A DNA stretch of 64,000 bases from GCA-2717185 sp964474755. Lineage in GTDB: Bacteria > Pseudomonadota > Alphaproteobacteria > UBA8366 > GCA-2717185. The DNA lies in the NCBI GenBank assembly GCA_964474755.1, contig CAYYUG010000003.1:74314-138313 (forward strand), in the 5' to 3' direction. Below the pieces are notes generated by a model. That model was not told the origin of the DNA, ran no database searches, and worked only from the letters and a program-made list of their open reading frames with translations. How positions within the stretch are numbered: position 1 is the first letter of the stretch; each line of letters starts with the position of its first letter. A program made the position numbers and the translations under genes. Of this stretch, positions 55,190 through 64,000 are shown one piece after another.

Positions 55190-56647
55190 ATGGGCCTTAA
55201 CGATATCCGCGGTGTTCCGACATCGAGCGACAGTCAGGCTTCCCTTGACCGGCTAGAGGAGGCGCTTGATCTGGCGATAATTATGCGCGGTGATCCGGTT
55301 GTAGTTCTTGATGCTGCGCTCGATGCCGAGCCGGGCTTCGTACTCGGCCTATGCCTTCGTGCAGAGATGCAGCTGCTGACGACGGAGCGCTCCCGAGTGC
55401 CAATGGTGGCGCGCGACGTGGAGTTGGCTGAGGCACTGACCGGGACGGCGAATAATAGAGAGCGTGGTCATATCGCCGCCATCCGGGCATGGCTTGAAGG
55501 AAACATGGAGAAGTCGACGGAGTGCTGGGAGACTATATTGCTGGACTATCCGCGTGATTTGATCGCCCTTTATTGTGCCCACATGACCGATTTTTTTCTT
55601 GGTTCAGCGCCGCAGATGCGTGATCGAATTTCCCGGGCCCTTCGTGGTTGGGACGCGGATACCCCGGGTTATGGATATGTGTTGGGAATGTACGCCTTCT
55701 CGTTAGAGGAAGCTGGTGATTTTGCCCGCGCTGAGGATTTCGGCCGCAAGGCGGTCGAACTTAACCCAAGTGATGTATACGCAATCCATGCCGTGGCGCA
55801 TGTCATGGAGATGCAGGGCCGTCAGGAAGATGGCATCAACTGGATGACGGAGCGGCAATCCGACTGGGCAATTGACTGCGGTTTTGCGATACATCTTTGG
55901 TGGCACACAGCGATGTATCACCTTGATCTTGAACAGTTCGATAGAGTGTTTGAAATCTACGAGAACGGCATCCGTCATAGTGTCGATGGGATTTCGCTGG
56001 AAGAACTGGACGCAGCCTCCATGTTGTGGCGGCTCAATCTTCTAGGGGTCGATGTCAGCGACCGCTGGGGAGAACTGGCCGATCGCTGGGAGCCGGCAGC
56101 GGAGGATACTTACTACGCCTTCAACGACATGCACGCGATGATGGCTTTTGCCGGAGCCGGACGGGACATGGCCGCTGCGAAGCTGCTTGCGGCAACAGCC
56201 AGCTACGTGACTGAACGTGGTGGCACCAACGCGCAGATGACTAAGGATGTGGGTATTCCGGTATGCCGTGCACTACTTGCCTTTAGCCGGGAGGACTACA
56301 ATGCCGTTGTCGACCTGCTATTACCAATTCGTTACAAAAGCAATGTATTCGGCGGTAGCTACGCACAGCGCGACGTCATTGCACTGACCTTGATTGAGGC
56401 GGCGATCCGGGCTGGTCGTTTTTCATTGGCGCATGCCTTGTTGGCTGAACGTACTGCACTGAAAGAAACCAGTCCGATGACCTGGAAGTTAATGGCTCGT
56501 TCACTTGACGGTTTAGGTGACCGCGCCAGGGCAGACAATGCGCGGGGGAAAGCAGAAGCGCTGCTTTCCGGAATCCGACTTACGGAACTCGACAATACCG
56601 GTCTGCGCAATGATCCAGTCTTTATTCCAGGTGGCTGCCTACTTTGA
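55190..56647 (+). CDS. TTC38-like tetratricopeptide-repeat protein
   Basis: 485 residues from ATG 55190. The opening GLNDIRGVPTSSDSQASLDRLEEALDL and the central AIHAVAHVMEMQGRQEDGINWM and WHTAMYHLDLEQFDRVFEIY match the TTC38 family, a tetratricopeptide protein present in animals and in bacteria with unknown function. A helical array of about ten alpha-alpha hairpins is predicted. No signal peptide. It is divergent from the RidA/SDR remains. Function unknown. Confidence 0.82.
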   Translation: MGLNDIRGVPTSSDSQASLDRLEEALDLAIIMRGDPVVVLDAALDAEPGFVLGLCLRAEMQLLTTERSRVPMVARDVELAEALTGTANNRERGHIAAIRAWLEGNMEKSTECWETILLDYPRDLIALYCAHMTDFFLGSAPQMRDRISRALRGWDADTPGYGYVLGMYAFSLEEAGDFARAEDFGRKAVELNPSDVYAIHAVAHVMEMQGRQEDGINWMTERQSDWAIDCGFAIHLWWHTAMYHLDLEQFDRVFEIYENGIRHSVDGISLEELDAASMLWRLNLLGVDVSDRWGELADRWEPAAEDTYYAFNDMHAMMAFAGAGRDMAAAKLLAATASYVTERGGTNAQMTKDVGIPVCRALLAFSREDYNAVVDLLLPIRYKSNVFGGSYAQRDVIALTLIEAAIRAGRFSLAHALLAERTALKETSPMTWKLMARSLDGLGDRARADNARGKAEALLSGIRLTELDNTGLRNDPVFIPGGCLL

Positions 56648-56886
56648 GCATGTGTCGAGCTTCCAACAGAGTCTTAAAATCATTTTGGCACATGGCCCGA
56701 GAAGCCGTCGGATGGCCTAGGGGTTGTCTATATCGACAACTAAAACTCTATGTTGGTGGGCAAATCTGATTGGGGGGCGAGGCGGATGCTATCAACCCCG
56801 GATCTCGGCAAATTCACCGGCTGTTTGCGCAGTTCGCTTCTGACACTTTAAGGTCGGCTCAGTATTAGCTGATCGGGTGCACCAGC

Positions 56887-58119
56887 ATGTTCGACTTTCT
56901 TACAACGCAAGCGAATACGAATGATAATCTCGCCTTGCATTGTAACTTTGGCCCAGTGAAATTCGCTATCCAATGTGATGATGATGTGACCTATGCCGTG
57001 GCCGATGGCGCGGGAGTGCAACTATCAGATACAGAACCCAGTGAAGGCGTGGATTTTACAATGGCGGCCTTGCGTACGCACTGGTCGGAGCTGTTTAAGG
57101 ACGAACCGGCACCCGGTTTTCAGACGTTGTCGGCGATGCGGCGTACCCAAAACTTGATCGTTACCGGCGACATGACCAAGTTCTTTCAGCATATGATGTT
57201 GCTGGAAATGTTGTTTTCGGGATTAAGCGACAACGAGCCTACAGAAATTTTGGCTGCTCCTGAAGTTGAACCAGTAATCGGTCGATATCTTCGCTTGATG
57301 CTCGAAGGAAAGCCACATCGGCTCTATTTTGAGGAGGCGGGCGATGGTATCCCGCTTATCTGCCTGCATACCGCGGGGAGCGATGGGCGGCAGTTCCGCC
57401 ATATCCTAAACGATAGAGCGGTTACCAACCGTTTCCGTGTGATTGCCTTCGATTTGCCTTGGCACGGAAAATCTTCACCGCCGCCGGGATACGAGTACGA
57501 CGTCTACGAGCTAACAACAGACCGCTATATGGAAATCGTAATTGCGGTAGCTGATGCGTTGAAGTTGGATAAGCCTGTTGTGATGGGATGCTCAATCGGC
57601 GGTCGTGCAGTACTCCACCTAGCGCTTCGACATGGTGAGCGCTTCCGCGCTGCGATTGGGTTGCAATCCGCGCTCTATGCGGAAGATCGAAGCCTCGGTG
57701 ATCCGCAGCCGGAGAAAGCACTGCACAGGCCGGATATCCACGGTGGCAAGCTGTCTGGTGCTTCTATGGCCGGGATGATCGCGCCGCAGTCACCGTCGAC
57801 GGAACGTTGGGAGACCATGTGGCATTACATGCAGGGCGGACCAGGCATTTTTCTTGGGGACATCCGCTATTATTTTAAGCACGGCGACCTGCGCAATGGG
57901 CTGGCTGACGGTTTGAAGGACAGCCCTTGTCCTCTCTATCTGCTTAACGGCGAATATGACCCGTCTGCCACGCCAGAGATGGGCCGCGAGGTTGCGGACT
58001 TGGCTAATGCTGCCCATTTCGAGGTGATGCGAGGTATGGGACACTTCCCGATGTCTGAAAATCCAAAATTATTCCGGCGCTATTTGTTGCCGGTTCTGGA
58101 AAAGATATTGGCTGCTTAA
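56887..58119 (+). CDS. alpha/beta hydrolase with extra N-terminal domain
   Basis: 410 residues. The C-terminal hydrolase has VVMGCSIGGRAVLHLA (nucleophile Ser), LLNGEYDPSATPEM (acid) and RGMGHFPMSENP (His). The N-terminal 125 residues (MFDFLTTQANTNDNLALHCNF, FFQHMMLLEMLFSGLSDN) look like an SCP2-type lipid-binding domain, though I am not certain. FTMAALRTHWSELFKDE separates the two. Domain fusion with a sterol-carrier fold suggests a lipid-like acyl substrate (inference). The neighbour at 58148 is thiolase-like. Confidence 0.78.
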   Translation: MFDFLTTQANTNDNLALHCNFGPVKFAIQCDDDVTYAVADGAGVQLSDTEPSEGVDFTMAALRTHWSELFKDEPAPGFQTLSAMRRTQNLIVTGDMTKFFQHMMLLEMLFSGLSDNEPTEILAAPEVEPVIGRYLRLMLEGKPHRLYFEEAGDGIPLICLHTAGSDGRQFRHILNDRAVTNRFRVIAFDLPWHGKSSPPPGYEYDVYELTTDRYMEIVIAVADALKLDKPVVMGCSIGGRAVLHLALRHGERFRAAIGLQSALYAEDRSLGDPQPEKALHRPDIHGGKLSGASMAGMIAPQSPSTERWETMWHYMQGGPGIFLGDIRYYFKHGDLRNGLADGLKDSPCPLYLLNGEYDPSATPEMGREVADLANAAHFEVMRGMGHFPMSENPKLFRRYLLPVLEKILAA

Positions 58120-58147
58120 ATTTAAGACAAATATTTGAGAGTATTTG

Positions 58148-59692
58148 ATGATAGAGCCCCGCACTCCCATACTTGTCGGCTCCGGGCAGGTTAGCGATTT
58201 CGACACGCCGCCAGAAGCGGGCACATCTGCGATCGACATGATCGAACGGGCCGCACGGACTGCCGCGGCGGATACTGGAGCGAGTAAGAGGCTATTGGCA
58301 TCACTTGACTCAGTTTGCATCCTGCGGCTCTACACAGATACGAGTTGGCGCTTTCAGTCGCCATTCGGGAAATGCACTAACCCGCCGGCGGCTGTGGCGG
58401 TCCGTTTGGGAGTAGCGCAGGCGCGGCTTCAATACACTCATCCGGGAGGCAATATGCCGCAATACATGGTCAACCGAACAGCGGAGGAGATTGCGGCGGG
58501 TGAAGTTGAAGTTGCTCTTATCGCCGGCGGCGAAGCACTGCGCACCATGCGCGGCGCGCGCAAAGCGGGCATGGAGATCGATTGGCATGAGGATGCGCCG
58601 GATGAATATGGTGACTATGTTGAAATCGGCGACCCGCGGCTAGGCATAAACGACTACGAGGAACGGCACGAGATGCGGGCGCCGATCATGATCTACCCCA
58701 TGATTGAGAATGGAATTCGGGCCTATCGGGGGCGGACTGTCGCCGAACACCAAACGATGATGGGTCGATTGTTGGCTGGGTTTGCAGATGTTGCTGCGGC
58801 TAACCCCTTGGCTGCTAGACGCGACGGCTATAGCCCGGAAGCAATTGCAGCGGTTTCGGAGGAAAACCGATATATCGGTTTTCCCTATACGAAGTTGATG
58901 AACTCCAACCCGTATATCGACCAATCAGCTGCGGTAATCATGACATCGGTCGAAAAGGCGCGGGAACTGGGTATCGATGCGTCGCGTTGGGTATTTTTGC
59001 ATGGTTGCGGAGATGCAAACGAGCATTGGTTCGTCAGCGAGCGTATCAATTATCACTCGGCGCCGGCGATCCACATGATGGCTTCGAAGGCATTCGATAT
59101 GGCCGGCAATACAATCGAAGATATGGATTACATTGACTTGTATAGCTGTTTTCCATCCGCAATCGAGATGGGTTGTCAGGAGATTGGAATTGCTGAAGAC
59201 GATCCGAGGGGTCTGACTGTGACCGGTGGCCTACCTTTCTTTGGTGGTCCAGGTAACAACTACGTCACTCATTCGATCGCGGAGATGATGAATAAGGTGC
59301 GCGCGAAACCGGGTAGCTTCGGACTGTGCACGGCTAACGGCCATAACCTCACAAAACATTCTGCGGGCATTTATTCGGCAATACCGACAGAAGGTGCCTG
59401 GTTACGTGAAGATCCCCGAATTTATCAAGCCGAACTAGATGCCATGCCGAAACCGGCCTTGATCGAGCGTGCTGAGGGTAGCGCCGATATCGAAACTTAC
59501 ACAGTGATGCATCGTCCTGACGGGCCGGAACATGGCTTGATCGTTGGACGTTTGAGTGAGAGCGGTGAGCGGTTCCTGGCGAACACGTCGCAGGACAAAG
59601 AGACCCTGGCTGATCTACAAGAAAATGGTGACGTCGGCCGTACTGGCCAAGTTTCTCATATTGAAGGGAAAAACCATTTTATTTTAACTTAG
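58148..59692 (+). CDS. thiolase-like protein without the nucleophilic cysteine
   Basis: 514 residues from ATG 58148. ILVGSGQVSDFD opens it. Where thiolases have the acylated Cys, this one reads HPGGNMPQYMVNRTAEEIAAG, so the Cys is replaced by Asn. Other blocks are kept: DLYSCFPSAIEMG, GGLPFFGGPGNNYVTH and TANGHNLTKHSAG. The last 80 residues are an extra beta-rich domain. This matches the SCP2/acetyl-CoA acetyltransferase-like family of unclear activity. It is 28 bp after the hydrolase gene and likely co-transcribed. Confidence 0.82.
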   Translation: MIEPRTPILVGSGQVSDFDTPPEAGTSAIDMIERAARTAAADTGASKRLLASLDSVCILRLYTDTSWRFQSPFGKCTNPPAAVAVRLGVAQARLQYTHPGGNMPQYMVNRTAEEIAAGEVEVALIAGGEALRTMRGARKAGMEIDWHEDAPDEYGDYVEIGDPRLGINDYEERHEMRAPIMIYPMIENGIRAYRGRTVAEHQTMMGRLLAGFADVAAANPLAARRDGYSPEAIAAVSEENRYIGFPYTKLMNSNPYIDQSAAVIMTSVEKARELGIDASRWVFLHGCGDANEHWFVSERINYHSAPAIHMMASKAFDMAGNTIEDMDYIDLYSCFPSAIEMGCQEIGIAEDDPRGLTVTGGLPFFGGPGNNYVTHSIAEMMNKVRAKPGSFGLCTANGHNLTKHSAGIYSAIPTEGAWLREDPRIYQAELDAMPKPALIERAEGSADIETYTVMHRPDGPEHGLIVGRLSESGERFLANTSQDKETLADLQENGDVGRTGQVSHIEGKNHFILT

Positions 59693-59819
59693 TAAGTGTT
59701 CTGAACTATATCATGTAATATGTTGATATATTAGAATTTAATGGTGATCGGAATCTTTTTTTGTTGAGACTGCTAAGTCTAGGATGATTGGCTCACCATT
59801 GTCCATGACCTAGGAGGCC

Positions 59820-60056
59820 ATGATAAAACGTATTGCTTTGATAGCCGCTTTGGTACTTGCACTCTCGCCATTGGGGGCCGCGTACGCGCAAATTGCAGCG
59901 TCTATAGTCACGAACGTGACGTCCGATGCCACGATGCGAGCCGCGGCGGAAGTAGTTCATAGCGCTACGCAAAACGCGCTGAATTCTGGCAAGAAAACCG
60001 AGGCGATTAAGACTGGCAATATTAAAGCGCCTGCCAAGAAAACAGGGCGGCGGTAA
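59820..60056 (+). CDS. small exported protein, unknown function
   Basis: 78 residues, ATG 59820 preceded by AGGAGG in CTAGGAGGCC. MIKRIALIAALVLALSPLGAAYA is a clear signal peptide cleaved after AYA, leaving about 55 residues (QIAASIVTNVTSDATMRAAAEV, then a Lys-rich tail). The mature part has two short helices and no Cys. Small, secreted, and unrecognised. A TATATCA/TGATATA inverted repeat at 59707-59730 lies upstream. Confidence 0.65.
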   Translation: MIKRIALIAALVLALSPLGAAYAQIAASIVTNVTSDATMRAAAEVVHSATQNALNSGKKTEAIKTGNIKAPAKKTGRR

Positions 60057-60088
60057 AGAAAAGCACGAACTAGTAGGATATAAGCACG

Positions 60089-60119
60089 AGCGCCAACGTC
60101 GCAGCATGTAGGTGGCGCT
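60089..60119 (+). terminator. weak candidate terminator of the small exported gene
   Basis: AGCGCCA (60089-60095) pairs with TGGCGCT (60113-60119) over a 17-nt loop, 33 bp past the stop, with only TTTG after. Weak as a terminator. Confidence 0.3.
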
Positions 60120-60352
60120 TTGTCCGCATAGTTCCAAAGACTGTCGGTTTTTGTTATCAGGCCATCGGTATTACTGAAAAGCTAAATGTTCAGTTCATAT
60201 CGGAGGGGTAGCAGCGGATTGTCACATTTGCCAGGATGCAAATATTGTTTTCATCGGTATATTGCGTGTGCGTCACTTCCCCTCATAACAAATAAATGCA
60301 GTTTGGAAGTTAATACGAAACAAGGCGTTCTAGAAGGCGCAATTCCTCGAAA

Positions 60353-61141
60353 TTAATGGCCCTTGAAGCTGGGCGTCCGTTTTTCCCGCCAGGCGTCATG
60401 CGCCTCAGCACGGTCTTCGGTAAACTCTAGTGCCATGAAACGGTAGGCGTCCGCCAGTGCCGCATCCGTAATGTTTGGAATGTCGAGGCTTCGGTTCATG
60501 GATTCTTTGACTAGTCGTGCAGCAAGTGGTGGCATGCCTGCGATGTGCTCGGCGACTTCTATCGCTTGTTCCATCAATTTGTCATGAGGGACGCACCATT
60601 GTGCCAGACCGATCCGGTGGGCTTCCTCGCCTTTTAGCGGGAAGCCCATGGCAACCCGCATTGCTTGGCCACGACCGACCCATCGGGCGAGCCGTGCCGA
60701 ACCACCATAGGCTGGGATGATGCCGAGTGCGACTTGTGGTAGCCGCCATTCAGCTTTTTCCGAGGCGATAATCAAGTCGCAACAGAAGGTGATTATGCAG
60801 CCGATGCCAATGGCATAGCCGTTGACCGCGCAGACAATTGGCTTGGCGAAATTGTTTAGCATCGTGAAGGGCTGTTTCTTTAGGCGCGGCAATCCCTTGA
60901 TAAAATCTGCCGTCGACGGATGCGAATGGGTGTTTGGGTCTTTCAAATTGGCGCCTGCGCAGAAGGCTCCGCCATCCTCGTCTCCTGTCAGGATGGCACA
61001 GCAGATCTCGTCATCGGCTTCCATTTCAGTGAAATACTCTTCAATTGAGTCGTAAAAATCAGGTGCCCAGGCGTTGCGGTTCTTGGGGCGGCTCAAGGTT
61101 ACGATCCCTATGGAACCGCGTTTTTCGTAGAGGACCGGCAC
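60353..61141 (-). CDS. enoyl-CoA hydratase/isomerase family protein
   Basis: 262 residues. IGIVTLSRPKNRNAWAPDFY, DEDGGAFCAGANLKDP, and LPQVALGIIPAYGGSARLARW are the crotonase landmarks. The first acid of hydratases (usually Glu in the ...GGG loop) is not obvious. The C-terminal VKESMNRSLDIPN is typical. Not in an obvious operon. Its role could be beta-oxidation or aromatic CoA-thioester turnover. Confidence 0.88.
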   Translation of the reverse strand: MPVLYEKRGSIGIVTLSRPKNRNAWAPDFYDSIEEYFTEMEADDEICCAILTGDEDGGAFCAGANLKDPNTHSHPSTADFIKGLPRLKKQPFTMLNNFAKPIVCAVNGYAIGIGCIITFCCDLIIASEKAEWRLPQVALGIIPAYGGSARLARWVGRGQAMRVAMGFPLKGEEAHRIGLAQWCVPHDKLMEQAIEVAEHIAGMPPLAARLVKESMNRSLDIPNITDAALADAYRFMALEFTEDRAEAHDAWREKRTPSFKGH

Positions 61142-61492
61142 AGGCGTCTCCTAACTTGCTAGATTGAGGCTCCAGCCTAGACACTAGCCCCTGCGCGGTG
61201 CAAATCAGAGCATAGAGAAACTTTGTAGGATGCGGATCGTCTATAGGCGCTCCATATATTTGTCGCTCCAGAATAAGTTGCTAGAGACGATTTATTCAAT
61301 CGTGTTAACCAGGCCTCTGTGTAGGGCGGGCACGTAAATTTGTTAAGGCATACAACAGACTACAACGGCTTTCACATTCGCCTGTTTTCCCTAATGAAAC
61401 CTTGCGGTGCTGTGCGATCCAATTACTTTATTCGACTTGGATGCAGTGCTCTACTGAGCGCAACGGAATAGGAATCGAAGGGAAATTGGATT
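61142..61492. other. 351-bp divergent intergenic region
   Basis: It lies between the enoyl-CoA hydratase (minus) and the SDR (plus). No gene, hairpin or clear promoter boxes were seen. Confidence 0.5.
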
Positions 61493-62212
61493 ATGACTCA
61501 ACCGGTGACGCTGGTGACGGGTACCTCGAAAGGGATTGGGAAGGCGACCGCGGAGCGGCTGGCTGTTGACGGACACCTAGTGATAGGCATCGCTCGTACC
61601 ACACCGAGCGATGCACCCGGCCCATTCTATTCGGTCGATTTGATCGACCGCGAAGCGACGGCGCAGGCGCTGGCAGAAATCACCTCGGCCTATGACATTG
61701 ACAATTTGGTCAATAACGCTGGTTACTCTTCGCCGCAGACACTGGAGGACACGGACTTTGAAACTTTCGACAGCGTCATCGCGGTCAATCTCGGGGCAAC
61801 TCTGCAGTGCACACAGGCCTGCCTGCCTTCCATGAAGGCCAAGGGGAAGGGTCGTATTGTCAACATTTCGAGTCGCGCCGTTCTAGGTAAGGAAGAGCGG
61901 ACAGCTTACGCTGCGGCGAAGGCAGGCACGATCGGCTATACTCGGACTTGGGCGTTGGAATTGGCGGAGTACGGTATCACCGTGAATGCGGTGGCACCGG
62001 GTCCGGTGGCGACTGCATTGTTCAAACGCAATCATCCGGAAGGCTCCGACAAGTTAACGGCTGTTATGCGCAATGTCCCACTGCAGCGCGGCGGTGAACC
62101 GGAGGAGATAGCAGGGCCGATCAGCTTCCTGTTATCCGATGACGCGTCCTATATGACGGGACAAGTGCTTTATGTCTGCGGCGGAATGAGTGTCGGTAAT
62201 GGTGCAGTCTGA
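61493..62212 (+). CDS. SDR-family oxidoreductase
   Basis: 239 residues. TLVTGTSKGIGKATAERLAV, NNAGYSSPQTL, Ser in NISSRAVLGKEERTAY and YAAAKAGTIGY are intact, so it should be catalytic. The C-terminus DDASYMTGQVLYVCGGMS is typical. It precedes MaoC by 73 bp and is likely the first gene of the small operon with MaoC and the CoA lyase. Confidence 0.88.
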   Translation: MTQPVTLVTGTSKGIGKATAERLAVDGHLVIGIARTTPSDAPGPFYSVDLIDREATAQALAEITSAYDIDNLVNNAGYSSPQTLEDTDFETFDSVIAVNLGATLQCTQACLPSMKAKGKGRIVNISSRAVLGKEERTAYAAAKAGTIGYTRTWALELAEYGITVNAVAPGPVATALFKRNHPEGSDKLTAVMRNVPLQRGGEPEEIAGPISFLLSDDASYMTGQVLYVCGGMSVGNGAV

Positions 62213-62285
62213 GCTTGCTGTCTGAAGACAGCGTACCATAGGTAACCATCGAACAATTGTTACAATTCACAAGGAGCAAGAACCA

Positions 62286-62738
62286 ATGGCAGGGCTGTAT
62301 TTTGAGGAATTTGAGATCGGACTGGTGTTCGAACATGACCTCACCCGTACCGTGACCGAAATGGATAACGTGCTGTTCACAGCGCTGACCCACAATGCGC
62401 AACCGCTACATCTGGATGCGGAATTTTCCAAAGACACGGAGTTCGGCAAACCTCTAGTTAACAGCATCTTCACATTGGGCCTAATGATCGGCGTGTCGGT
62501 GCAGGATACGACTTTGGGTACGACGGTCGGCAATCTTGGAATGACAGAATGTCGGTTTCCGAAGCCGGTCTTTCACGGTGATACGCTACGGTCAGTCACG
62601 ACGATCAAAGATAAAAGGGAGAGCAAATCACGCCCGACCATGGGCATCGTCACGTTTGAACATCGGGCCTTTAACCAGCGCGACGAAGAAGTGGCCTATT
62701 GTCTGCGCTCCGGCTTAATGCGGAAGAGGCCGGCATGA
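62286..62738 (+). CDS. MaoC-family hydratase (mesaconyl/itaconyl-type)
   Basis: 150 residues from ATG 62286, preceded by AAGGAGC. EEFEIGLVFEHDLTRTVTEMDN and LTHNAQPLHLDAEF give the hydratase-2 motif with the catalytic Asp/His region, and GDTLRSVTTIKDKRES is the strand before the end. This LTHN-PLHLD form is the one I associate with mesaconyl-CoA or 2-methylmalyl-CoA hydratases. It overlaps the CoA lyase by 4 bp (ATGA). Confidence 0.85.
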   Translation: MAGLYFEEFEIGLVFEHDLTRTVTEMDNVLFTALTHNAQPLHLDAEFSKDTEFGKPLVNSIFTLGLMIGVSVQDTTLGTTVGNLGMTECRFPKPVFHGDTLRSVTTIKDKRESKSRPTMGIVTFEHRAFNQRDEEVAYCLRSGLMRKRPA

Positions 62739-63625
62739 CCTTGCGCTCCTTTCTTTTCGTCCCGGGCGACAGCGAACGTAAGATGGTTAAGGGTGAAAGC
62801 AACGAAGCTGATGCTGTCATTCTCGACCTTGAAGATTCTGTATCCAAGGATCGCCTCGAAATTGCCCGCGGTATGGTTGAGGAATATTTAACCGCCCATA
62901 AGGACGACCGCACCCGTCAGCAGGTTTGGGTGCGGATCAATCCGCTTGACACCGAATATCCGATGTATGATTTGGCGGCTGTCATGAATGGCGCACCCGA
63001 TGGGATACTTCTGCCTAAGACTTACTCTGCCAAAGAAGCTGTGGCCTTGAGCCATTCGCTGAGTGCATTGGAAGCGCGCGAAGGGCTGGAGATCGGCACG
63101 ACCAAGATCCTCGCCGTGGCGACGGAGACGGCGCGGTCGCTATTCGATCTCGACACCTTCATTGGCGCGACCCCGAGGCTCTATGGCATGACCTGGGGGG
63201 CAGAGGATCTCGCGGCAGCGCTGAGTGCAACTAACAACCGTCTAGCGAACGGGGATTATGACGGGCCTTACCAACTAGCTCGTACGTTGTGTCTCGCGGC
63301 TGCAAGAGCAGCCGAAGTGATGCCAGTCGACACGGTGTTTACCGATTTTCGTGACAATGACGGGCTGATGGCCGAGGCTGTTCAGGCACGTCGCTCCGGA
63401 TTTTTTGGTAAGATGGCGATTCATCCGGCGCAGTCAGCGCCTATTAACGAGGCCTTTACCCCGACAGCAGACGAAATTGCGCATGCCAAGCGCATCGTCC
63501 AGGTCTTCGAGGAAAATCCGGGCGCTGGTACAGTCGGTATCGACGGTATGATGATCGATATGCCCCACTTGAAACAGGCGCGCGCGATCCTGTCTCTGGC
63601 TGAGGCGGTGGCAGTAAAGGGATAG
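62735..63625 (+). CDS. CoA-ester lyase (citrate lyase beta/citramalyl- or malyl-CoA lyase type)
   Basis: 296 residues from ATG 62735, overlapping the MaoC stop. TLRSFLFVPGDSERKM, ILDLEDSVSKDRLEIAR, WVRINPLDTEYP, TETARSLFDLDTF and FGKMAIHPAQSAPINEAF form the HpcH/HpaI barrel with Mg2+ Asp/Glu sites. Such lyases split malyl- or citramalyl-CoA to acetyl-CoA and glyoxylate or pyruvate. A hydratase before it and a CoA-transferase after it suggest itaconate-like degradation, not confirmed. Confidence 0.87.
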   Translation: MTLRSFLFVPGDSERKMVKGESNEADAVILDLEDSVSKDRLEIARGMVEEYLTAHKDDRTRQQVWVRINPLDTEYPMYDLAAVMNGAPDGILLPKTYSAKEAVALSHSLSALEAREGLEIGTTKILAVATETARSLFDLDTFIGATPRLYGMTWGAEDLAAALSATNNRLANGDYDGPYQLARTLCLAAARAAEVMPVDTVFTDFRDNDGLMAEAVQARRSGFFGKMAIHPAQSAPINEAFTPTADEIAHAKRIVQVFEENPGAGTVGIDGMMIDMPHLKQARAILSLAEAVAVKG

Positions 63626-63719
63626 GCGCGTTTTCGCTCATCTCGGGGGGAGGGGGCAGTTTATGGGAACCCTCTCTCGAGGAAAGAAGCGACAAATAGC
63701 TCATTGAGCATACTGCGCA

Positions 63720-64000
63720 TTATATCACACCGTCCGCCCGCAATGCCGCGATCTTCTCCTCCTGATACCCAAATTCTCTCAGCACCGCTTCAGTGTTGGC
63801 CCCTAATTCAGGTGCAGGTAGGCGCAGTTCGCAGGGCGTTTCGCTCATCTTTACGGGGAAACCGGTCATGCGGATTGGCCCGTGGCCAGGATGCTCGACG
63901 CTCAGTAGCATGTCTTGCGATAGCAACTGCGGGTCCTGGAAGAGGGTTTCCATGTCTTGCACCTGGCCGCAGGGAACACCTGCTGCATTCAGTATATCGA
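63720..64000 (-). CDS. class III CoA-transferase, N-terminal part outside the window
   Basis: The frame stays open to the window edge at 64000, so only about 93 residues of the C-terminus are seen: ILNAAGVPCGQVQDMETLFQDPQ, PGHGPIRMTGFPVKMSETP and LGANTEAVLREFGYQEEKIAALRADGVI. This is the ending of a CaiB/BaiF-type enzyme. It converges on the CoA lyase gene. Confidence 0.87.
   Translation of the reverse strand, partial: DILNAAGVPCGQVQDMETLFQDPQLLSQDMLLSVEHPGHGPIRMTGFPVKMSETPCELRLPAPELGANTEAVLREFGYQEEKIAALRADGVI

Overview
The window looks like a scaffold from an uncultured alphaproteobacterium, probably a free-living or marine heterotroph. Evidence is a typical alphaproteobacterial F1-ATPase zeta-subunit gene (28566-28889), a BolA/monothiol-glutaredoxin pair next to purL-purQ-purS-purC, and many CoA-transferase, TauD/TfdA, short-chain dehydrogenase (SDR) and VOC genes. 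Four runs of exactly 100 N (11725, 21710, 45901, 50586) are scaffolding placeholders. They cut genes, and the one inside purL is clearly shorter than the sequence it replaces. No rRNA, tRNA, CRISPR, prophage or insertion sequence was seen.

Layout. 1-4.3 kb: a partial alpha/beta hydrolase, a membrane protein with a cyclic-nucleotide-binding domain, a TauD dioxygenase, a class III CoA-transferase and a cupin. 4.7-11.7 kb: the most unusual cluster. A UGSC-family selenoprotein with an in-frame UGA (Sec100) is translationally coupled to an uncharacterised protein, then hydantoinase/oxoprolinase subunits A and B (B interrupted by an in-frame amber), an SDR lacking the usual catalytic Tyr/Lys, and an amidohydrolase. 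11.8-15.3 kb: two alpha/beta hydrolases, a TrmJ-like RNA methylase, and rpsD with a strong promoter and terminator. 15.3-19.3 kb: a minus-strand operon VOC-otnK-otnC-otnI-TauD for a four-carbon acid sugar, with an 18-bp palindrome upstream. 19.4-23.8 kb: grxD, bolA and the purC/S/Q/L block. 24-28.9 kb: an uncharacterised pair (564-aa protein plus DUF3726-like), an enolase-superfamily enzyme, an NRDE protein and the ATPase zeta subunit.

28.9-35.1 kb: an aromatic-catabolism-like locus with a VOC extradiol-type protein and a luciferase-like monooxygenase on one strand, and Rieske oxygenase alpha/beta, an aminotransferase and an SDR on the other. 35-39.8 kb: an SDR, purB, a class II aldolase, a CmcJ/NvfI-type protein and a small VOC protein. 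40-47.3 kb: TauD plus a BKACE-type cleavage enzyme divergent from a mandelate-racemase-like enzyme, three overlapping tandem TauD genes (the middle one apparently starting at AUU), and a partial beta-propeller. 47.7-56.7 kb: a D-aminoacylase-type amidohydrolase, HlyD and MFS fragments either side of a gap, a MetX-like hydrolase, an enoyl-CoA hydratase, a RidA protein, a decayed SDR pseudogene and a TTC38-like repeat protein. 56.9-64 kb: a hydrolase with an extra N-terminal domain, a thiolase-like protein without the nucleophilic Cys, a small secreted protein, an enoyl-CoA hydratase, then SDR-MaoC-CoA lyase and a partial CoA-transferase resembling an itaconate/mesaconate-type pathway.

Taken together, most of the window is catabolism of small organic acids, amides and aromatics, with six TauD/TfdA dioxygenases, set among a few housekeeping genes (pur, rpsD, ATPase zeta, grxD/bolA). 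The best candidate for poorly described biology is the selenoprotein-HyuAB cluster.
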